Assembly: GCF_003287355.1 (NCBI RefSeq)
Contig: NZ_QMIM01000001.1
Span: 62,001-126,000 of the forward strand
Direction: 5' to 3'
Source: Halorubrum sp. 48-1-W
Lineage (GTDB): Archaea; Halobacteriota; Halobacteria; Halobacteriales; Haloferacaceae
Length of the DNA stretch: 64,000 nt
A model generated the notes under the pieces. It saw nothing but the letters and a program-made list of their open reading frames with translations. It ran no database searches and was not told the DNA's origin. Each line of letters begins with the position of its first letter. The stretch's first letter is position 1. A program made the position numbers and the translations under genes. This document shows, one piece after another, positions 59,789 to 64,000 of the stretch.

Positions 59789-60772
59789 TCAGTCCGTCTC
59801 CGCACGCAGTTCTTCTACCTCCGGGCGGGTGGGAAGCGCCGTCATCGCCCCCTTCGCGGTCGTCGACCGCGCCGCCACCGCGTTCGCGAACGCGACCGCC
59901 TCCGAGAGGGACTCGCCGGCCGACAGCGCCGTGATGGCGCCAGCGGTGAACGCGTCGCCCGCGCCGGTCGTGTCGACGGGGTCGACCGGGCACCCGCCGT
60001 GTTCGACCACGAGCGGCTCGTCCGTGGGGTTCCACGGCGCCTCCGGGGTCGCCCGCGCGAGCGCGCCGTCGGCCCCACGCGTGAGGAGTACGGTGTGCGG
60101 CCCCCGATCGCAGACGGCGCTGGCGAGCGCGGGCGCGTCGCCGTCGTCCGCGGTGGGGTCCGCGATGCCCGCCGCGACGAGGTCCTCCGCGGTCGCTTTC
60201 ACCACGTCCGCCAGTTCGAAGGCGCGTCGACAGCTGTCGACGAAGTCGACCCCCTCGAACAGTTCCGGGCGGGCGTTCGGGTCGAAGGAGACGACCGCGT
60301 CGTCGACGTCGTTCGCCCGCGACAGCAGGTCGAACGTCGCCGTCCGGCTCGGCTCGTCCGCGAGGACGACGCCGCCCGCGTGGACCCACTCGGTCTCCGC
60401 GAGGGTCCCGTCGCCGACGGTTCCCGGCTGCATCCGCGTGTCGGCGGTCCCGTTCCGGTGGAAGCTGAACGCCCGGTCGGCGTCGGGGTCCAGGCTGACG
60501 AAGACGAGCGCCGTGTCGGCGTCCGGGTCCCGTTCGATCAGGTCCTCGCGAACGCCCGCCTCCGCGAGCGTCCGGGCGAGGTAGTCGCCGAACGGGTCGT
60601 CGCCGATCCGCGTCCAGAACGACGGCGGCTCCCCCAGACGCGCCAGTCCGACCGCGACGTTGGCCGGCGCGCCGCCGGCTCGGCGGTGGAACGTCTCCAT
60701 CGCGTCGAGCGGGCCGTGATCCTCCGGAACGAAGTCGATGAGCGTCTCGCCCGTGACGAGGATCCGGGTCAT
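59789..60772 (-). CDS. PfkB-family sugar kinase
   Basis: 327 residues. GETLIDFVPEDHGPLDAMETFHRRAGGAPANVAVGLARLG is the N-terminal PfkB signature; DTTGAGDAFTAGAI is the catalytic C-terminal signature with the base Asp. Length and the IDFVP head suggest fructokinase or 2-keto-3-deoxygluconate kinase type. It follows the LLM gene with a gap of 61 bp and may be co-transcribed. Confidence 0.87.
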   Translation of the reverse strand: MTRILVTGETLIDFVPEDHGPLDAMETFHRRAGGAPANVAVGLARLGEPPSFWTRIGDDPFGDYLARTLAEAGVREDLIERDPDADTALVFVSLDPDADRAFSFHRNGTADTRMQPGTVGDGTLAETEWVHAGGVVLADEPSRTATFDLLSRANDVDDAVVSFDPNARPELFEGVDFVDSCRRAFELADVVKATAEDLVAAGIADPTADDGDAPALASAVCDRGPHTVLLTRGADGALARATPEAPWNPTDEPLVVEHGGCPVDPVDTTGAGDAFTAGAITALSAGESLSEAVAFANAVAARSTTAKGAMTALPTRPEVEELRAETD

Positions 60773-60833
60773 GGCTCCCCCTTCGACCGGCCGAAGGAAG
60801 TCGGTTCGGGTTCCGACGACGGCGAGGGGACGG

Positions 60834-61757
60834 TCACAGTTCGTCAACGACTTCCTCGGCGAACGTCGTCATCGCTGGCCTCGGGTCGTCCGCTTTGAGC
60901 CCCACGATGGCGTGGTCGAGGCCGTACGCCTCGAGGTCGCGAAAGTACTCCCGGAACCACCGGACGCCGGCGCGGAACCCCAGGTGGAGGTGCTCGGGGT
61001 CGGCGTCGGGGTCGGCGGCGAGTTCCACCCGGACCGCGATGGCGAACGGCTTCTCCCCCGCGAGTTCGCGCCACCGGTCGAGGTACGACCGGAGCGTCCG
61101 TTCCGGGAGGTGATAGAACAGCCACCCGTCGCCGTGTTCGGCGATCCACTCCGTCGACTGGCGGGCGTTGCCCGTCGGCAAGAGCGGGAGCGTGTCGGTC
61201 GTCGGCTTCGGCAGGACGTCGAGGTCACCCTCGAGCGTACCCCACTCGCCGGCGACGGTGGGGAACTCATCGCGCCAGATCGAGCGGATCGCCCCGACGC
61301 GCTCGCGGAACGCGGCCCCGCGTTCGTCGGCGTCGACGCCGAACGCCGCGTACTCCGGGTCGCGGTCGCCGGAGGCGATCCCGAGGACGAGCCGCCCCTC
61401 GGAGAGGCGGTCGACGGTCGCCGCGGACTTCGCGAGGTGGAGCGGGTGCCGGAGCGGGAGGACGACGCTCGACGTGCCGAGCGCGACGGCGTCCGTGTGG
61501 GCGGCGACGTGCGAGAGCAGCGGCCAAGGGTCGAACGCTCCGCCGGCGTCGCCGAACCGTGGCCAGTACGTCGGCACGTCCCGCGCCCAGAGCCCGTCGA
61601 ACCCGACCGACTCGGCGTGCGTCGCGAGCCGAACCTCCTCGTCGACCGTCGGCGTCGACTCCCGCGTCCCGGTGAGCGGAAAGCCGAGCCCGAACGTCAA
61701 CCCGTCCGGACCGAACAGCCGTCGATACCCCCGGTTCTCGTGGTCCGTCCCGGTCAT
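60834..61757 (-). CDS. LLM-class flavin-dependent oxidoreductase
   Basis: 307 residues in the luciferase-like fold. LTFGLGFPLTGTRESTPTVDEEVRLATHAESVGFDGLWARDVP and ALGTSSVVLPLRHPLHLAKSAATVDRLSEGRLVLGIASGDR are the hallmarks. It would bind FMN or F420. Substrate unknown. It heads a two-gene unit with the sugar kinase. Confidence 0.87.
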   Translation of the reverse strand: MTGTDHENRGYRRLFGPDGLTFGLGFPLTGTRESTPTVDEEVRLATHAESVGFDGLWARDVPTYWPRFGDAGGAFDPWPLLSHVAAHTDAVALGTSSVVLPLRHPLHLAKSAATVDRLSEGRLVLGIASGDRDPEYAAFGVDADERGAAFRERVGAIRSIWRDEFPTVAGEWGTLEGDLDVLPKPTTDTLPLLPTGNARQSTEWIAEHGDGWLFYHLPERTLRSYLDRWRELAGEKPFAIAVRVELAADPDADPEHLHLGFRAGVRWFREYFRDLEAYGLDHAIVGLKADDPRPAMTTFAEEVVDEL

Positions 61758-61825
61758 CGGCGGCCGTTCGGGGCGGGGACGTATCTCCCCTTCGACGGCG
61801 GAACGTGCCGACCCGTGGAGTGGGC

Positions 61826-61870
61826 GCTCGAGGAGTGGGTGCTCGAGGAGTGGGTGCTCGAGGAGTGGGC
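61826..61870. repeat. 15-bp tandem repeat, three copies
   Basis: GCTCGAGGAGTGGGT is repeated at 61826, 61841 and 61856 with a single variation at the last base. It lies in the gap between the LLM gene and rpl11, which holds no gene. Probably replication slippage. Confidence 0.75.
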
Positions 61871-61958
61871 GGAGATGACGCTCGGAGCGTCGATATTCTC
61901 TCCGCCCTGAACGCGGTGAAAAGCCGTCGGACGCGTGACTGATCGGGGAACTGGAGCG

Positions 61959-62435
61959 TTACGCCTCGAGGACGTCGTCGTAGTCGCCGGCGTCGACGCG
62001 GTCGTCGAACGTCCGGGCGTCCTCGCCCTCGATGGTGACGCCGAGGGAGGCGCAGGTGCCGCCGACTTCCTTGGCGGCGTTCTTCGTGTCGTACGCCAGC
62101 AGGTCGCTCGACTTCTGTTCGGCGACCTTCTTCACCTGCTCGACGGACATGTCCGCGACGAAGTCCTTCTGGGGCTCGCCGGAGCCCGTCTCGAACCCGG
62201 CCTCGTCCTTGATCAGCTCCGCGGTCGGCGGGACGCCGACGTCGATCGTGAAGGAGCCGTCGTCCTCGTACTCGACGGTGACGGGGACCTCCATGCCGTC
62301 GAACGCGGCGGTCTCCTCGTTGATCCGGTTCACGACGTCCTGCACGTCCACCGGCGTCGGGCCGAGCTCCGGGCCGAGCGGCGGACCGGGGTTGGCCTGC
62401 CCGCCGGGGACGAGCGCTTCGATGGTTCCAGCCAT
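61959..62435 (-). CDS. rpl11: Large-subunit ribosomal protein L11
   Basis: 158 residues. N-terminal IEALVPGGQANPGPPLGPELGPTPVDVQDVVNRINEET and the rRNA-binding C-terminal domain (QVKKVAEQKSSDLLAYDTKNAAKEVGGTCASLGVTIEG). L11 forms the GTPase-associated stalk base. Here it is not next to rpl1/rpl10, as usual for this group. A haloarchaeal acidic tail (DDRVDAGDYDDVLEA) is present. Confidence 0.95.
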   Translation of the reverse strand: MAGTIEALVPGGQANPGPPLGPELGPTPVDVQDVVNRINEETAAFDGMEVPVTVEYEDDGSFTIDVGVPPTAELIKDEAGFETGSGEPQKDFVADMSVEQVKKVAEQKSSDLLAYDTKNAAKEVGGTCASLGVTIEGEDARTFDDRVDAGDYDDVLEA

Positions 62436-62525
62436 GTCCGTACGAACCCGCCGATGACTTTTAACGGTTGTTCTTTCGTCCAGCGGGCGCGAGCGGTTCG
62501 CATACGGCGGTCCGGCGGACCCCGC

Positions 62526-63908
62526 TCACGCCTCCGTCGACGCGGCCTCCCCGCGGGTCGACTCGCCGGCGTCGCGGCCGGGAACGAACGTCCCAGTCTC
62601 CCGACGGACCCCGACGAGCAACGCGATCCCGGCCGCCAGTGGCACCGCCGCACACGCCGCGTACACCGGGGTGAACCCGACCGCCTCGACGAGCGGGAGC
62701 GACACCATCGGGCCCAGCCCGCCGCCGACGTCGCCGAAGACGTTGTTGGTGCCGGAGGCGCGTCCCATCCGCTCGTCGGGCGTCAGATCGGCCAAGAGCG
62801 CCATCATCGGGCCGCTCGTCCCGCCCTGTCCCGCCCCGATGGCGACGCAGGCGAGCCCCAACTCGAGCGTCGAGCCCGCCCGCGCCAGGAGGAGGAACCC
62901 GACGAACGAGACGACGAGAAAGCCCAGGAGGATCGGCGTCCGCGACTCGCGCGTGTCCGAGATCCGGCCGCCGGCGAGCATGAACACCGACGCGGAGACC
63001 ACCGTTCCGGCCATGAACAGCCCCGAGGTCCCCTGCGGGTCGAGCCCCAGAAGCGAGATGTCCGTCTCGCCGAGGAACAACACGAGGGTGGCGAACAGCG
63101 CCCCGATGTACGCAAACATCAGCCCGAAGTTCACGAGCCCGACCGTCACCGCCGGCGTCGAAGTGTCGACGTCCCACGGTTTGATCGACTGCTTCTCGCC
63201 GTCGGTCGTCACGTGGGTCTCGGGGACGAGCCGGTACGCGACGACGCTGGCGAGGAGCGCGAAGACAGCGGCGACGACGAACGCCGTGACGTTGCCCGCG
63301 AGCGAGGAGACCACGCCGCCGAGCACGAGTCCGGCGGGGAAGCCCATCGTGATACCGCCGCGCACGACGCCCATGTTCGTCCCCCGCGAGCCGCTGTCGG
63401 AGACGTCGGCGGCGATGGTGTAGGCGGTCGCGAACACCGCGGCGGACCCGATCCCCCAGAGGAACCGAGCCAGCAGGAACCAGGTTTCCGGCGCGACTGC
63501 GACCGAGACGGCGGTGAACCACTCGTTCGAGCCGACGACGAGCGGGCCGAGCGATCCCGCCGGCAACCCCGCTACGACCGGGCGGAGCGACTCCGCCGGC
63601 GGCAACGCGATCGCGAGGACGTAGCCGAGGGTGGCGATCCCCTCGATGAGCAGTCCGAGAACGAAGGGTTTCCGCGTGCCATAGCGGTCGACCAGCGCAC
63701 CCGCGGGCGCGTTGGCGACGAGCCGGACCCAGCGGTTCGCGGAGAGGATCACGCCGACCATGAACGCGGAGATGCCGAGGACCGCGCCGAGGTTCGGGAG
63801 GATGGGGAAGACGACGCCGCCGCCGAACCCGACGAAGAACGTGCTGGCGATCACCGCGAGCAGGACGGTCGGGAACCGGGAGAGGCCGATAGCGGGGAAC
63901 CGAGCCAT
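62526..63908 (-). CDS. MFS transporter
   Basis: 460 residues with twelve transmembrane segments. VLLAVIASTFFVGFGGGVVFPILPNLGAVLGIS, the motif A-type NRWVRLVANAPAGALVDRYGTRKPFVLG and the repeat half GGRISDTRESRTPILLGFLVVS mark the MFS fold. It may export a drug or a metabolite. The start is about 92 bp from the window end. Confidence 0.88.
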   Translation of the reverse strand: MARFPAIGLSRFPTVLLAVIASTFFVGFGGGVVFPILPNLGAVLGISAFMVGVILSANRWVRLVANAPAGALVDRYGTRKPFVLGLLIEGIATLGYVLAIALPPAESLRPVVAGLPAGSLGPLVVGSNEWFTAVSVAVAPETWFLLARFLWGIGSAAVFATAYTIAADVSDSGSRGTNMGVVRGGITMGFPAGLVLGGVVSSLAGNVTAFVVAAVFALLASVVAYRLVPETHVTTDGEKQSIKPWDVDTSTPAVTVGLVNFGLMFAYIGALFATLVLFLGETDISLLGLDPQGTSGLFMAGTVVSASVFMLAGGRISDTRESRTPILLGFLVVSFVGFLLLARAGSTLELGLACVAIGAGQGGTSGPMMALLADLTPDERMGRASGTNNVFGDVGGGLGPMVSLPLVEAVGFTPVYAACAAVPLAAGIALLVGVRRETGTFVPGRDAGESTRGEAASTEA

Positions 63909-64000
63909 CGGTTATGACCCCGCGTGATGCGCCGGGCGCGCCGGACGCGCTTTCCGTATCGGCCTCGAACGCGCCCGCATCATTCCGACGTCTCGCCCGT
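63909..64000. other. Window edge, no gene
   Basis: About 90 bp upstream of the MFS gene; no coding feature or motif I can support. Confidence 0.3.

Overview
The window is chromosomal DNA of a haloarchaeon, most probably Halorubrum or a close relative. The evidence is very GC-rich coding DNA, acidic proteomes, mostly leaderless transcripts with TATA elements about 25-30 nt before the start codon, twin-arginine-exported proteins, and archaeal genes (L7Ae, S28e, L24e, aIF1A, RadB, L11, HerA-like ATPase). Assignments come from reading motifs and family resemblance; no database search was run.

Region 1 (1 to about 15.7 kb) is an integrated pleolipovirus-like provirus whose left end lies outside the window. 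On the plus strand it has a small membrane protein, a zinc-ribbon peptide and a large replication-type winged-helix protein. Next comes an AT-rich single-chain restriction-modification enzyme that looks like imported cargo. On the minus strand is a tightly coupled virion operon at 11.27-5.83 kb (membrane proteins, Tat-exported spike, further membrane proteins, P-loop NTPase), followed by a nuclease-like protein. To the right are a ribbon-helix-helix protein, a type IV pilin, an HTH protein, a phiH-repressor-like regulator, and an integrase operon with an SNJ2-type tyrosine recombinase. A 12-mer, TTGTGTTGCGGT, occurs seven times in this element; two copies are the core of an exact 20-bp inverted pair bracketing the replication gene. 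A 42-bp near-perfect palindrome lies at 11.67 kb.

Region 2 (15.7-18.2 kb) is a gene graveyard: a zinc-finger gene with an in-frame amber codon, a structured repeat, a VapBC remnant, and a decayed second copy of the RHH-pilin-HTH cassette.

Region 3 (18.2-64 kb) is mostly core chromosome. In order it holds RidA, an AI-2E-type permease, a geranylgeranyl-reductase-family enzyme, an SNF symporter, RadB, a CBS protein with an HPF-like tail, a HAD phosphatase, an aldo/keto reductase, FolD and a 5'-nucleotidase. Then follow a complete branched-chain amino-acid-type ABC operon (binding-protein gene broken by a poly-G frameshift), the L7Ae-S28e-L24e-Ndk cluster, a PQQ-type propeller protein, DabA/DabB inorganic-carbon uptake, an amidohydrolase/Lrp pair, aIF1A, an SLC13/TrkA-C permease, an IS6-family insertion, CtaA, an alcohol dehydrogenase, a VOC protein, a sulfatase-GtrA-VTT operon, a HerA-like ATPase, a sugar kinase, an LLM oxidoreductase, L11 and an MFS carrier.

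The most unusual feature is a dispersed family of long structured intergenic elements, four in the window (about 16.0-16.4, 44.0-44.6, 49.6-49.8 and 51.1-51.6 kb). They share a leader, 51/57-bp repeat units, a long hairpin whose arms are interrupted by identical non-pairing CCC/CCC (GGG/GGG) runs, a conserved GC-rich block, and interchangeable small hairpins.
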